Part shown: positions 54,867 to 63,865 of the stretch, in pieces
Position numbering within the stretch: position 1 is the stretch's first letter
How the letters are laid out: every line of letters begins with the position of its first letter
NCBI RefSeq assembly: GCF_022669055.1
Contig: NZ_JAJMLW010000004.1
Span: forward strand, 186,001-250,000
From: Adlercreutzia faecimuris
GTDB taxonomy: Bacteria; Actinomycetota; Coriobacteriia; Coriobacteriales; Eggerthellaceae
Reading direction: 5' to 3'
Length of the DNA: 64,000 nt
The notes under the pieces: generated by a model
What the model was told of the DNA's origin: nothing
The model's database searches: none
The model's input: only the letters and a program-made list of their open reading frames with translations
Made by a program: the position numbers and the translations under genes

Positions 54867-57241
54867 CAGATAGCCCCTTTCTCAATCGCTTCGATTATAT
54901 CCTCGAATATCTCCGCCGACTTCGGCAGGTACTGCTTGAGCACCGCAAGGCTCTCAGGGTTGCCGATGTGCGCGCTGTAGAACTCCGCGAACGCCTCGCG
55001 TGCGAGCGCGCCGCCGCCTTTGTCCCAGTACGATGTGCGATGCCCCCAGCCGCCGTCCACCTTGTTGCCGGTCGCGCCGCCGAAGATGTCAGAGAGGTCG
55101 GCCTTCTGGGCATCTGTCATGCCCCTGATCTCCTTGCCCACGGCCTCATAGGCGCGCTGCTTCTTGACGGCCTCCTTGTACTGCGGGTCTTTCTTGACGG
55201 TGGCCACGATGCTCTTCTTGCTGGCCTTGATGGCCTTGACCTCCTCTGGCGTGTAGCCGTAGTCCTCCGGCTTGAAGCCTGGGGATGTCACGCGCTGGTA
55301 CGCGCGGGCATCGTGCCGCAGCGCGGAGAACGTTGCCTCGGACAGCATACCTGCGTCGCGCATCCCCCTCAGGTCCATGGCGTCGATGAAGGCGGCGGCT
55401 TCCGCCTTGATGCGCGCGTGCACCGCATCGACGTAGGCGGTCGCCTCCTCCTTGAGCATCTTGCCGAAGGCGTTTCCCTTGTACTTCGTGGAGGCGTACA
55501 TATCGCCATAGGGAACGCCTGCGGCACGCTTGGCCGCATAGCCCTGCGCCCCCGTGCTGATGTAGTCGATATGGTGGCCGAACTCGTGGAACCACGTGTT
55601 CATGGACGGCCTGCGCGCGTCGGCGTAGGTGTTGGCCACGTTGATGCGCACGCCCACGTCGCTGGGCGAGAAGTGGGCGGTGCTGCGGTAGGCGTGGTCG
55701 ATGAGGCTCAGCTGGTCCTCGTATCGCAGGTACAGCCGCGCCGCCGGCGTGGTGCCCTTGCCGACTAGCTTGGCCACCTTGTCCACGTGCTTGTCTTCCA
55801 GCTTCGCGTATATGGGGGCGGACCTGTCCACGGCGGTCTTGGCCGCGTGCTGCGCGCCCTTGATCTTGGCGGGGTTTCGCAGCGCGCTCACGATGCTCTT
55901 GAAGATGCCCTGCTGGTCTGAGGCTGAAAGCGATGCGAAGTCTGCGGCGGTGCCCCCACGGCTGGCCATTTCCTTGGCTATGGCGGCGCGTGCCGCGCTC
56001 TTGGTGATTCCGTTGGCCTTGAGCGTCGCGGATGCGCCCGAGCCTCCCAGGAACTCGTCAACCTTGCGCCCGCTGGCCTTGATGGCGGTGCCCTTCGGCA
56101 TGTCGCCAGCCCATTCTCTGTTCGGCCTCCTGGTGAGCACGGTGGTGCCGGGCTTCGCCTTGGCGTTGGCGTCGCTGATGAGGTCGCGCATGGCGCTCTG
56201 CCGATCTTTCAGCGTGCTCTGGGCCTTGAGCAGGTTGGTGCGGCTCTCAAGGCTGCCCGTCTTATCGTAGACCTGCTGCGCGCCCCTCAGTTCTCGCTTG
56301 GCCTCGCGGATGCGCCGCTCAAGGTACCGCTGCTGCTGTTCCAGTTCGTACACCTCCGAGCCTTCCAGCCCGCTGGGGTGCTGCGGGTTCTGCTCGTATG
56401 CCCTCGGCGCTCCGTGTCGGTACGGCCCGAAGCTGTGGCGGCAGTTCGCGCCCAGGAGGCCGTCCACGCTTCCGTAGCGCGTGGCCTCGTAGAAGTCGGC
56501 GTACTTGTGGCCGTCTATCTCCACCTCGCCGTGCAGGCTGTAGACCTGCCCCTGCCATGCGGCATGGCTCGGCCTGCTGTCCTCGTGGCTCGATACCTCC
56601 ACAAGCGTGACCTCGCCGCGCTCCATCCGCTCCAAGGTCATGCGCGCGCCGTCCTGCGCGATCTGTGTGCGGATGTGACGGCGCACGGCCACGTCCACCT
56701 TGTTGGCCACGGTGACGATGCCGGTGCTGGCGTTCTGGTATGTGATGATCGGGATGCCCTCGCGTTCCAGCTTCCTCACGGCGGAGTGCAGTGCCCGCTC
56801 CGTGGTCATGGTGCCGGTGTTCACGCGCGTGATGGCCTCCACTGAGGCCGAGAGGAAGGCCTGCTTGGCGCCCTCCACCATCTGGATGTTGTCGCGTGCC
56901 AAGATTCTGGCCACGCCGTCAACGGTCGCGGTGACCTGCTGAGGCCATAGCGGCGTGCCCTTGCCCATCCGCCTGATGTCATCGGCATCGGATGCCTCTA
57001 TCAGGCGCTCGGCGGTCTCGCGCACCCCGGCCGCGATGACCTCGCGCTCGTCGTTGATGTAGTCGCGAAGCTGCTGGGTGTGGGACTGGGCGAGGAGGTT
57101 GAGCTCCGTCATGGTCATCTGGTCAAGTTCCTCCACGTTGATGAGGGCGATGACCAGGTGGTCGAGCATCTTGGCCTCTATGTCGTTGTAGACGGCGGCA
57201 ACCGCGTCGCCAGCCGTCTCGATTTGCTCAGGGGACAGCAT
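54866..57241 (-). CDS. Minor capsid protein fused to a zincin-like domain
   Basis: This 791-residue protein joins two parts. Residues about 1-330 match the phage minor-capsid-2 family, with SSHEDSRPSHAAWQGQVY and GSVDGLLGANCRHSFGPY. A coiled-coil linker follows. The C-terminal half contains a zinc-metallopeptidase motif, HEFGH at H552-H556 inside MNTWFHEFGHHIDYIS, and a later EAFAEFYSAH with a possible third ligand. Portal-linked minor capsid proteins often carry toxin or enzyme tails that enter the cell with the DNA, so this may be an injected protease. The target is unknown. Confidence 0.8.
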   Translation of the reverse strand: MLSPEQIETAGDAVAAVYNDIEAKMLDHLVIALINVEELDQMTMTELNLLAQSHTQQLRDYINDEREVIAAGVRETAERLIEASDADDIRRMGKGTPLWPQQVTATVDGVARILARDNIQMVEGAKQAFLSASVEAITRVNTGTMTTERALHSAVRKLEREGIPIITYQNASTGIVTVANKVDVAVRRHIRTQIAQDGARMTLERMERGEVTLVEVSSHEDSRPSHAAWQGQVYSLHGEVEIDGHKYADFYEATRYGSVDGLLGANCRHSFGPYRHGAPRAYEQNPQHPSGLEGSEVYELEQQQRYLERRIREAKRELRGAQQVYDKTGSLESRTNLLKAQSTLKDRQSAMRDLISDANAKAKPGTTVLTRRPNREWAGDMPKGTAIKASGRKVDEFLGGSGASATLKANGITKSAARAAIAKEMASRGGTAADFASLSASDQQGIFKSIVSALRNPAKIKGAQHAAKTAVDRSAPIYAKLEDKHVDKVAKLVGKGTTPAARLYLRYEDQLSLIDHAYRSTAHFSPSDVGVRINVANTYADARRPSMNTWFHEFGHHIDYISTGAQGYAAKRAAGVPYGDMYASTKYKGNAFGKMLKEEATAYVDAVHARIKAEAAAFIDAMDLRGMRDAGMLSEATFSALRHDARAYQRVTSPGFKPEDYGYTPEEVKAIKASKKSIVATVKKDPQYKEAVKKQRAYEAVGKEIRGMTDAQKADLSDIFGGATGNKVDGGWGHRTSYWDKGGGALAREAFAEFYSAHIGNPESLAVLKQYLPKSAEIFEDIIEAIEKGAI

Positions 57242-58665
57242 TAGAAGCCCGGATCTATCGCTGCGGCCTGGTCTGGCACGGCGGCCGCTGCATCCTCCTC
57301 GTTGAATCCGCAGTAGTTCACGAGGTACTTGCGCTTGAGGGCGGGGATGCCCAGCATGCTGATCTCGGTGAGCGCCATGTTCTTGTCCGTCTGCGTGTCG
57401 GTGATGACGCTGTCATCGAAGTCGATGGAGACCGCTGCCTGCGTGTCCACCGCTGTGCCGCAGATGCCCTTGCAAACGCCCGCCACGCCGCGCACCAGCG
57501 TGGTGATGGAGCCGCTGAGGGCGTTCTGGTGCTTCCTGAGCGTTCTGGCCAGCATGCTGGAATCGCTCACCACCTCGGTGGCCGTTTTCAGGCCGTCCTT
57601 GTGGTCCCATGCCCAGTAGTTGTCCCCAAGCCCGCAGGTGAGGGAGAGCATCTTGAGGCCGGCGTTGATGGCCGCCTCGTTGTCGGCCACGCGCATCTCG
57701 GGATGCACCACCTTCATCGGGTCGGTGCCCTCCTCGCCGGGAGGCGTGCGGAACACGGTGTCATCGGCCTCGCCGAATGCGGCGTACTCGGTGACCTTGT
57801 TGCCGTTCGCGTCCTTCTTGGTCTTCTTCTCGATCATGGTGTCGGTCACGAACATCTTGGGGCGGCCGACCCGCATGTGCACCAGCAGGCTGGTGAGCGC
57901 CTCGTCGGTGGCTTTGATGGCGCTGATGCCCTTCTCGAAGATGCTGGCGCCCATTGCGCAATAGCTGAAATGGGGATTCGGGACGGCGGGCTTCACGAGT
58001 GCGAAGGTCTGCTCGGTGCTCTTGGTGTCGAGGTCTGCGATAACGCTCTCAGGGAACACCATGCGGTGGCTCTTGATGTCGAACAGCTGCGTGAGGATGT
58101 GGTAGGTGCCGTCCAGCAGCACGTGGGCTTGGCATTGGTCATAGTCGCGGCCGTCCAGCTCCACCCGTGTCACGAACGCGCACTGCGTGCAGCTGTCAGC
58201 CGACCACGTGAGGGGGAGGCACTGGTGCGCCTCGTAGTCCTCGATCTCCACGCGCGCATCGGGGTGGAGCATGCCATCGTCCGAAACGTCATAGACCCCG
58301 CAGGCCCATCCCCCCGTGCCGAGGGCGAAGGAGCGGGTAACGAAGTCGGCCTGGTTCACGCCGAAGCCGCCGAAGTGGGCAGCGATGACTTTCTGCATCC
58401 CCTCATCCTCGGCGGTGATGCCCAGCTTCTCGTTCATCAGCAGGTCGCTCCACGCTTCCGCCGCCAGTGCCGCAGGGTGCAGCGTCTCGCGGTCAACGCG
58501 GAAGCGGCGCATGTTCCTGCTCACGCTGTAGTGGTACCAGTTGTTGTCGGCCGTGTACCAGCCCCAGTACTTCCCGATGATGCCGCTCATGCGGGTGTCG
58601 GGATGATAGCCCATCATCTTGAGCCATTCGATTGCGAAGGCGAAAGTGCCGCGCTCCTCTGCCAT
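57241..58665 (-). CDS. Phage portal protein
   Basis: This 474-residue protein has the layout of SPP1-type portals: AAEAWSDLLMNEKLGITAED, a stem with FALGTGGWACGVYDV, a crown region with VAGVCKGICGTAVD, and the closing NYCGFNEEDA. It lies between the terminase and the minor capsid gene, the fixed place for the portal. ATG 58665 overlaps the terminase stop. The portal ring is the channel for DNA entry and exit. Confidence 0.9.
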   Translation of the reverse strand: MAEERGTFAFAIEWLKMMGYHPDTRMSGIIGKYWGWYTADNNWYHYSVSRNMRRFRVDRETLHPAALAAEAWSDLLMNEKLGITAEDEGMQKVIAAHFGGFGVNQADFVTRSFALGTGGWACGVYDVSDDGMLHPDARVEIEDYEAHQCLPLTWSADSCTQCAFVTRVELDGRDYDQCQAHVLLDGTYHILTQLFDIKSHRMVFPESVIADLDTKSTEQTFALVKPAVPNPHFSYCAMGASIFEKGISAIKATDEALTSLLVHMRVGRPKMFVTDTMIEKKTKKDANGNKVTEYAAFGEADDTVFRTPPGEEGTDPMKVVHPEMRVADNEAAINAGLKMLSLTCGLGDNYWAWDHKDGLKTATEVVSDSSMLARTLRKHQNALSGSITTLVRGVAGVCKGICGTAVDTQAAVSIDFDDSVITDTQTDKNMALTEISMLGIPALKRKYLVNYCGFNEEDAAAAVPDQAAAIDPGF

Positions 58666-58666
58666 G

Positions 58667-60319
58667 CTATAACCCCTGCCTAATCCATACGGATGCCGCG
58701 TAGCCTGCGGCATCAAGCGTGTCATCGTCTACCTTTGGCAGTGTCTCCGTAATGTCGCCCGACGGGGTTATGACGTACTCAAGGGCGGGAATCTGCTCAG
58801 CCGCGAGCGGGCAGGTGTTCGGGTCGATGACGATCTTGGCCAACCGGTTGAACCACCGCACGCGCTCGCTTGGGGAGTTCACGCCCTGCTTGTAGGCCTT
58901 GCGCGCGTGAAGCCCCTGCTGCTGGTAGTACAGGATCATGCCCTTCGCCGCGCTATCGCACCAGAGGTCATCATCCTCCTCGTCCCATCCCTCAAGCCTC
59001 TCGGCCAGAAGCGGCGCGGTCTTCGTGTCGTGCGCCTCGCTGCCTGTGGCGCTGTCCTCATCGAGGAACCACAGCACGTGCTCGTCCACGTCATAGGCCA
59101 CGCGCTCGTGAACCCACGGGTGGACGCTGCCGGCATCTACCCCGTGGGCTATGTTGTCCAGCGCCTCGCGCTCCTCGTCTGTGATGGGTCGCACCTCGAT
59201 GATCTCAGGGTCGATGACGTTGGCGCCTGTGCCTGTGGCCACGCCGTCGTACTCGTGGCGGTACGCCTTTGGGTTGCGCGCCTTGAGTGCTTCGGCTACG
59301 GCGATGAACGCCTCGCCCAGCCACGCCCTCGGCGCATCCGTCCAGTGCGAGCGATGCACGGTGCGGCCTTCCTGGGGCTGCTTGCTCTCGCGGTTGACCC
59401 AGGCGTTGGCCGATACGGGCGGGTTGTAGCTGAGGAACGTCCACGTGGGCAGGTCGCCGCCGCCGCGCAGCACCGTCTGCTTCACGTTGCGGACGTAGCG
59501 GTAGCCGGGGAACTGGCTGGCCTCCTCGAACCACACGTATGCGATATAGCCCTCCTCGGGCGCCAAGCCCTTGAGAGGGGAATCCTCGGGGTTCACGTTG
59601 TCCGCTCCGAAGAAGTAGATCACGTTGCCCGTCGGCCTGTGCACGGCCTGCAGGGGCGACTTTCCCCATGTGAACTCGTCGGCCACGCCCATCCTCCGGG
59701 CTGCCTTCTTGATCTCCGCATAGACGGAGGTGCGCAGCTTGTTCGTCCGGTTGCGCATGCACAGCGCATTGCGCCCCTGCACGGTGGTCACGCCGTTCAC
59801 GATCTCGGTGGCGATGTGGCTGGTCTTGAGCGAGCCGCGCCCGCCTTCCTCCCATATCTCCTCGAACTCGTGGGCGATGATGGAGCGGTGCAGGTCGATG
59901 AAGGCGCGCCCGATGAGCAGCCCGAAGTCGTACACCCTCAGGATTCCGTCACCCTTGCCCGTATCGTCGGGCAGCACGTCCAGCAGCTTGGAGCCTGTGG
60001 CCATCATTGCATCGGTGGCCGCCTTGTCGATGAAGCCCTCTCGCGCCCTCTCCACGGCTATCTTGGATGCATGGGCGTTCAGGGCCGCCATTCGGTCGAT
60101 GACGGCCGCACGCGACGCGACAGCCTGCTCTGCGGCCGCATCCTGCAACTCCTTGACCCTTGCGGAAACCTTGGGCAGCTTCTCAAGGCGGCAAGCCTGC
60201 GAGTCCACCGCCGAGTCCTTCCACTTGACAGACTTCGGGTAGGCCTCGCGGTACGCTTGGCGCTGAGACAGCCCACGGGCGCGGGCCTGGCAGTATTTCT
60301 CCTGGGGGGCGGTGAGCAC
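58667..60319 (-). CDS. Terminase with fused small and large subunits
   Basis: This 550-residue protein starts at GTG 60319. Residues about 1-60 (LTAPQEKYCQARARGLSQRQ, then AYPKSVKWKDSAVDSQACRL) match the small-subunit helix-turn-helix. Residues about 155-500 form the large subunit. They include an ATPase with the P-loop GGRGSLKT at 159-166, YVWFEEASQF as Walker B at 261-270, and a nuclease-like C-terminus with the acidic WCDSAAKG. No separate small-subunit gene is seen, so the two functions seem to be one chain, which is unusual. It cuts and packages the phage DNA. Confidence 0.88.
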   Translation of the reverse strand: MLTAPQEKYCQARARGLSQRQAYREAYPKSVKWKDSAVDSQACRLEKLPKVSARVKELQDAAAEQAVASRAAVIDRMAALNAHASKIAVERAREGFIDKAATDAMMATGSKLLDVLPDDTGKGDGILRVYDFGLLIGRAFIDLHRSIIAHEFEEIWEEGGRGSLKTSHIATEIVNGVTTVQGRNALCMRNRTNKLRTSVYAEIKKAARRMGVADEFTWGKSPLQAVHRPTGNVIYFFGADNVNPEDSPLKGLAPEEGYIAYVWFEEASQFPGYRYVRNVKQTVLRGGGDLPTWTFLSYNPPVSANAWVNRESKQPQEGRTVHRSHWTDAPRAWLGEAFIAVAEALKARNPKAYRHEYDGVATGTGANVIDPEIIEVRPITDEEREALDNIAHGVDAGSVHPWVHERVAYDVDEHVLWFLDEDSATGSEAHDTKTAPLLAERLEGWDEEDDDLWCDSAAKGMILYYQQQGLHARKAYKQGVNSPSERVRWFNRLAKIVIDPNTCPLAAEQIPALEYVITPSGDITETLPKVDDDTLDAAGYAASVWIRQGL

Positions 60320-60465
60320 TAGAAGCGTTCCCTGTGCTGTGTGACGCGCTTGCACCAAGGGCACCACATGGTCTTGATGTGGTTGCGCTTGCGCAGGTGG
60401 CCGCGCCTGCGGCGCACCGGCATCATGCCCCCGCACTTGCAGCACTTCATCTGGCTGAGCGGCAT
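60319..60465 (-). CDS. Small zinc-ribbon protein before terminase
   Basis: This 48-residue, very basic protein has two CxxC pairs (MKCCKCGGMMP and MWCPWCKRV), which form a zinc ribbon, and a run RRRRGHLRKRNH that could bind DNA. ATG 60465 follows a strong GGAGG. Its stop overlaps the GTG of the terminase (TAGTG), so translation is coupled. It may help the terminase with DNA recognition; that is inference. Function unknown. Confidence 0.72.
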   Translation of the reverse strand: MPLSQMKCCKCGGMMPVRRRRGHLRKRNHIKTMWCPWCKRVTQHRERF

Positions 60466-60586
60466 GGCGGTCCTCCTATCTTGGCGGTGATTCTCTTGGA
60501 TGTGTCGCAAAACGTAAGGGAGCCTCCCTAGGGAAGGCGGCTCCGGTAGAGGAGGGTCGCGGCGCGACCGGGGAAGAAGGAAAGAT

Positions 60587-60910
60587 TCAAGAAGCCCGAT
60601 CGGCCGCATTGGCATGTTCCGCCATGTGTCGCCGGTACTCCTCCCGCCTGCGCTTGCGGGTCTGGGCGTGGTGCTCCTTGTCCGCGCGCAGGTGGCAGGG
60701 TGCGCACAGGGCGACGAGGTTGGACCTCTCGCAGTTCTCAGGCGTGTGGTCGATGTGGTGCACGGTGAGCGTCCTGCGGTGCGTGTCCAGCGGCTCTCCC
60801 GGCCTGCGGCACTGCTTCCCGCACTCCTCGCACTTCCACCCCGCCTCCTCCTTCACCTGGGCTGCTATCTGCTTCCAGTCCTTCGGGTAGCGGTGGCGCT
60901 CCATGGGCAT
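60587..60910 (-). CDS. HNH endonuclease near terminase
   Basis: This 107-residue protein is a small HNH nuclease. CEECGKQC near residue 26 and CAPCHLRADK near residue 69 form the zinc knuckles, and LTVHHIDHTPENCERSNLV holds the catalytic histidine pair. In HK97-like phages the HNH protein assists the terminase in cutting cos sites. It lies 122 bases upstream of the small zinc-ribbon gene. A nine-base G run precedes its start on the coding strand. Confidence 0.9.
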   Translation of the reverse strand: MPMERHRYPKDWKQIAAQVKEEAGWKCEECGKQCRRPGEPLDTHRRTLTVHHIDHTPENCERSNLVALCAPCHLRADKEHHAQTRKRRREEYRRHMAEHANAADRAS

Positions 60911-60926
60911 CGCGTCCACCCCCCCC

Positions 60927-61475
60927 CTAGCAGCACGGTGCCAGCAGCGGCTGGGGTGCGGGCGCGTCCGCCATCGTGGCTGCGGGCGCTGCGGGGCTGA
61001 GCCATTCCCTCCACGGGCGGCAGGGCATGCCCAGAGCCTCGGCGATGTCGTGCTCGATCTTCGCGCCACGGCTCCGTTCCCATCCGTCCAGCATGGCGAT
61101 GCCGTCGTACAGCGGGATGGTGCTCTGGCCGTCGTTCGCGAGCATCTGGCGGATGCTGATGCGCATGGCGCGGCCCCATTCGGTTCCCTGCTCGATGTAG
61201 TGGTGCGGGCAGTCGCACTCGTAGCCGTCCTTGCGCAGGATGGCGCGGACCGCCCTGAAGGTCTCCCTGTTGTCGTTCGGCTTTCCCGTGACAGGTCCGA
61301 TGAGGTAGAGGCGGGGGATGTCTCCGTAGACCACCACCCTCTCGCATCCTCCGCATTCCCTCACGGTGTTGGGGTTGGTGCCGGCCGGCACCTCCCACCC
61401 GCATTTGGAGCAGACGATGCGCGTCATGTCCGTGTTGAGCTCAAGCATGCACACGCGGTCGCTGGTTCGGCCCAT
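60927..61475 (-). CDS. DUF4406/nucleoside-deoxyribosyltransferase-like protein
   Basis: This 182-residue protein has an N-terminal zinc ribbon (CSKCGWEVP then CGGCERVV) joined to a DUF4406 domain: RLYLIGPVTGKPNDNRETFR, then YIEQGTEWGRAMRISIRQML and the signature DGIAMLDGWERSRGAKIEHD. Related folds cleave or transfer nucleoside sugars, so it may change a nucleotide pool or modify a base, but many phage members are uncharacterised. The start codon may be at 61475 or a later methionine. The C-terminus is proline/alanine-rich. Confidence 0.8.
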   Translation of the reverse strand: MGRTSDRVCMLELNTDMTRIVCSKCGWEVPAGTNPNTVRECGGCERVVVYGDIPRLYLIGPVTGKPNDNRETFRAVRAILRKDGYECDCPHHYIEQGTEWGRAMRISIRQMLANDGQSTIPLYDGIAMLDGWERSRGAKIEHDIAEALGMPCRPWREWLSPAAPAATMADAPAPQPLLAPCC

Positions 61476-61660
61476 TTCATCGCCTCCAATTCCCTCGCTA
61501 GCGCATCCGCCGATTCCTCGGTGAGGTTCATGCCCGCCCCGTCATCGAAGACCACGAAGTTGGAATCGGGGTGCATTCTCACGACTGCGCCCAGATCAAT
61601 AAGCCACTCAGTTGGGCATTTGCCAGCTTGTTCGACTTTGACGAACTTCCTATTGCTCAC
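61424..61660 (-). CDS. Hypothetical phage protein
   Basis: This 78-residue protein starts at GTG 61660, four bases after AGGAGG, which decides the start. It has a short beta segment (FVKVEQAGKCPTEWLIDLGA, then FVVFDDGAGMNLTEESADAL). No domain is recognised. The gene overlaps the DUF4406 gene by 52 bases at its end and follows the cytosine methyltransferase. Function unknown. Confidence 0.6.
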   Translation of the reverse strand: MSNRKFVKVEQAGKCPTEWLIDLGAVVRMHPDSNFVVFDDGAGMNLTEESADALARELEAMKWAEPATACACLSSTRT

Positions 61661-61668
61661 GCTTCCTC

Positions 61669-63213
61669 CTAGAAAATCGAGTCCACCGCTTCGATGCGGC
61701 GGCCTATGTGGTTGATTACGGGCACGGCCATGGAGTTGCCGCATGCCTTGTAGCGGGGCGCGTCGGGGGTGCCCGTCTCAACGACCGTGGGCGGATTCTT
61801 GATGAATGCGACGTACCCTTCGGGGTCATCGAACTCGTCCGGGCACTTTCCCCAGTCGATTCGCTCACGCGTCTCTCCTCCGTAGATGTCGGTCCATCCG
61901 TCGGGGAATCCTTGAAGGCGCTCGCACTCCACGGGCATGAGGCGGCGCACTATGTAGCCGTTTGCTGCTACGATGGGCGCGGATCCGCCGCATTTCAGGG
62001 TGTTGGCCACGTTGACTCCGATGCCAGCGTGGGCGTTGTCATCCGCCATGCGTACGGCAGGCTCTCCCGAATGGGCTGCTCTCATCGTCGGGGTCACTTC
62101 CTCAGCTGCCGATACCCCTATGCTTGAGTTCCAAGCGAAGGCAACAGCATGGCGGTCGGCGGTCGTGAGGGTGAACATCGCCCCATCGTCCTCGATGCCC
62201 AAGTGGTGGCCGCCGTTCTTCTCCTCGCGGCCGATGATGTTGCCGCTTATGGCATAGGCAACACTCGGCACCTGGTTCGTTCCCGATTCGGCAGCCCTCA
62301 GGGTGGGGGCAACCTCGTCCTGCGCGGCAACGGATCCCGCCGTGGCCGACTGCCCCGCGCTAAATCCGATGCACACCGCAGGGGTGTGCCCCTGGGCGCT
62401 CATGGTGTGGCAGGGGTCTCCCCACTGGGGGTTGCTGCCGTTCCTGGGGTCGGTCACCTGGGTGGTGTCGATCGGCAGCACATTGGACTGGAACAGCACC
62501 TGGTCTTGGCTAGTGGCCAGCGTCGCGCTCAGATCGTCCTGAATCAGAGGCCCAGAACCCCCCCCTGGGCAAGGCGATCCGGTATGGCGCAGCTTGAGCG
62601 TATAGCTTCCTGCAGGGCGGTCTTGAGCACCGGCGGCAAGGAGCGCCCGCGCCTCTCGGCTCGACGGATTATCCCCTCGCATGCAGTCGGGCTCAAAAAG
62701 TACTCCTGCGGCGCATCCGGGCACAGGATGTCCGACAAGAAACACACGGCGCCTTCTCTGGGGTACTCCGAAGAACTGAGCGTCCAGCACTCGCCACGCG
62801 AGAGCATACCCGCAGTCTTCCAACTCCCCGAGGAGGGTGCCAAAGGCTCGCCCTTTGTCCTGTGACAGAACTCCGGGGACGTTCTCCCAGATGACCCAGC
62901 GGGGCTTAGCTTCTCTAACACAGCGGACGAACTCAAGCATGAGCTGACCTCGCTCGTCCATAAGTCCAAGTCTTCGCCCTGCCATGCTGAACGCTTGGCA
63001 CGGGCTTCCTCCGATGACAACATCGACGCTCCCTTCGTATTCGGTCCAATCAACTCCGGCCACGTCTCCCAAGTTGGGCACGTCCGGGAATCGCTTTGCT
63101 AGCAGGTCGCAGCAGAACGGCTCGATCTCCGAGAAGGCCACGGGGTTCCAACCGAGGGAAGCCCAGGCCACGGAGGCGGCCTCTATGCCGCTGAAAAGGC
63201 TGATGTAGTTCAT
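61669..63213 (-). CDS. DNA cytosine-5 methyltransferase
   Basis: This 514-residue protein has the full set of C5-methyltransferase motifs: ISLFSGIEAASVAWASLGW (motif I), GGSPCQAFSMAG with the catalytic cysteine (IV), WENVPGVLS (VI), FFGVPQRRRRVFLVG (VIII), and YKACGNSMAVPVINHIG (X). The target region between VIII and IX is long, about 200 residues, and contains related segments APTLRAAESGTNQVP and TPTMRAAHSGEP. Phage-borne methyltransferases without a partner nuclease protect the phage DNA from host restriction. The recognition site cannot be told. Confidence 0.95.
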   Translation of the reverse strand: MNYISLFSGIEAASVAWASLGWNPVAFSEIEPFCCDLLAKRFPDVPNLGDVAGVDWTEYEGSVDVVIGGSPCQAFSMAGRRLGLMDERGQLMLEFVRCVREAKPRWVIWENVPGVLSQDKGRAFGTLLGELEDCGYALAWRVLDAQFFGVPQRRRRVFLVGHPVPGCAAGVLFEPDCMRGDNPSSREARALLAAGAQDRPAGSYTLKLRHTGSPCPGGGSGPLIQDDLSATLATSQDQVLFQSNVLPIDTTQVTDPRNGSNPQWGDPCHTMSAQGHTPAVCIGFSAGQSATAGSVAAQDEVAPTLRAAESGTNQVPSVAYAISGNIIGREEKNGGHHLGIEDDGAMFTLTTADRHAVAFAWNSSIGVSAAEEVTPTMRAAHSGEPAVRMADDNAHAGIGVNVANTLKCGGSAPIVAANGYIVRRLMPVECERLQGFPDGWTDIYGGETRERIDWGKCPDEFDDPEGYVAFIKNPPTVVETGTPDAPRYKACGNSMAVPVINHIGRRIEAVDSIF

Positions 63214-63491
63214 TCCTCCTCCATTTGCAGGTCTCGCATGAGGTCATAGGCTTGGTCGGCCGCCTCCCAGACCTCCCAATCGGGATCGAAGCTGGCCGCA
63301 GCGTCGAAGGCATCGCAGTCATTCCCGACGGTAACGACGCTATCGGGTTCAACGAACTCGCCGATCTCGTCGCAGAAGCCATGGGCGCCGCAGGGGCACT
63401 CGTGGAAGTGGTTGCAGTCTCCGCAGTGGGCGCGGAACGTGGGCGGTTCGGGCGGGTCGACCCAGTCTTGGTCTCTCATTCCGAAGCTCAT
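63210..63491 (-). CDS. Hypothetical cysteine-containing phage protein
   Basis: This 93-residue acidic protein has a cysteine cluster (HCGDCNHFHECPCGAHGFCD) that probably binds zinc, then an acidic C-terminal half. ATG 63491 follows GGAGG. Its stop overlaps the cytosine methyltransferase start, so translation is coupled. The family is unknown. Confidence 0.65.
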   Translation of the reverse strand: MSFGMRDQDWVDPPEPPTFRAHCGDCNHFHECPCGAHGFCDEIGEFVEPDSVVTVGNDCDAFDAAASFDPDWEVWEAADQAYDLMRDLQMEEE

Positions 63492-63865
63492 AGCGGCCTC
63501 CATCCGTCCATCCTGATGGCGGTGAGGTAGTCGCATGCCTCGTCCAGGCGGATGTACTCCCAATGGCCTGCGCAGGCTATCGCGCCATCATCGACCCAGC
63601 GGAAGTAGAGCCGGCGATGGTGGGCGAGGCCGTGGCAGTATTCGCGGCCGTCCGCGTCTTGCAGGTTGTTGCCGAAGCCGCAGAGCGTGATGGTCGGCTT
63701 CTCGATCTCGCGCCCCTCCACGAACATCTTGCCGGCGCTTCGGAACACCACATGGTGCTGCTCAAGCGGCCACGTGCGGCCGCACACCGCGCACCGCGCC
63801 ATCCTCACGGACGGCTTGCCCATCATCGGCTGGTACATGGCCGGCAGAGTAGTGACCTTAGCCAT
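63488..63865 (-). CDS. HNH-like zinc protein
   Basis: This 125-residue protein has an HNH-like layout: CAVCGRTWPLEQHHVVFRSA, with a zinc pair and adjacent histidines, then LCGFGNN and YCHGLAHHRRLYFRWVDD. The HH after the zinc pair and the N-x-x-H spacing fit HNH nucleases of phages, but the second CxxC pair is not clean. It lies between two methyltransferases, so it may be part of a modification or nuclease cluster. Activity is uncertain. Confidence 0.68.
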   Translation of the reverse strand: MAKVTTLPAMYQPMMGKPSVRMARCAVCGRTWPLEQHHVVFRSAGKMFVEGREIEKPTITLCGFGNNLQDADGREYCHGLAHHRRLYFRWVDDGAIACAGHWEYIRLDEACDYLTAIRMDGWRPL

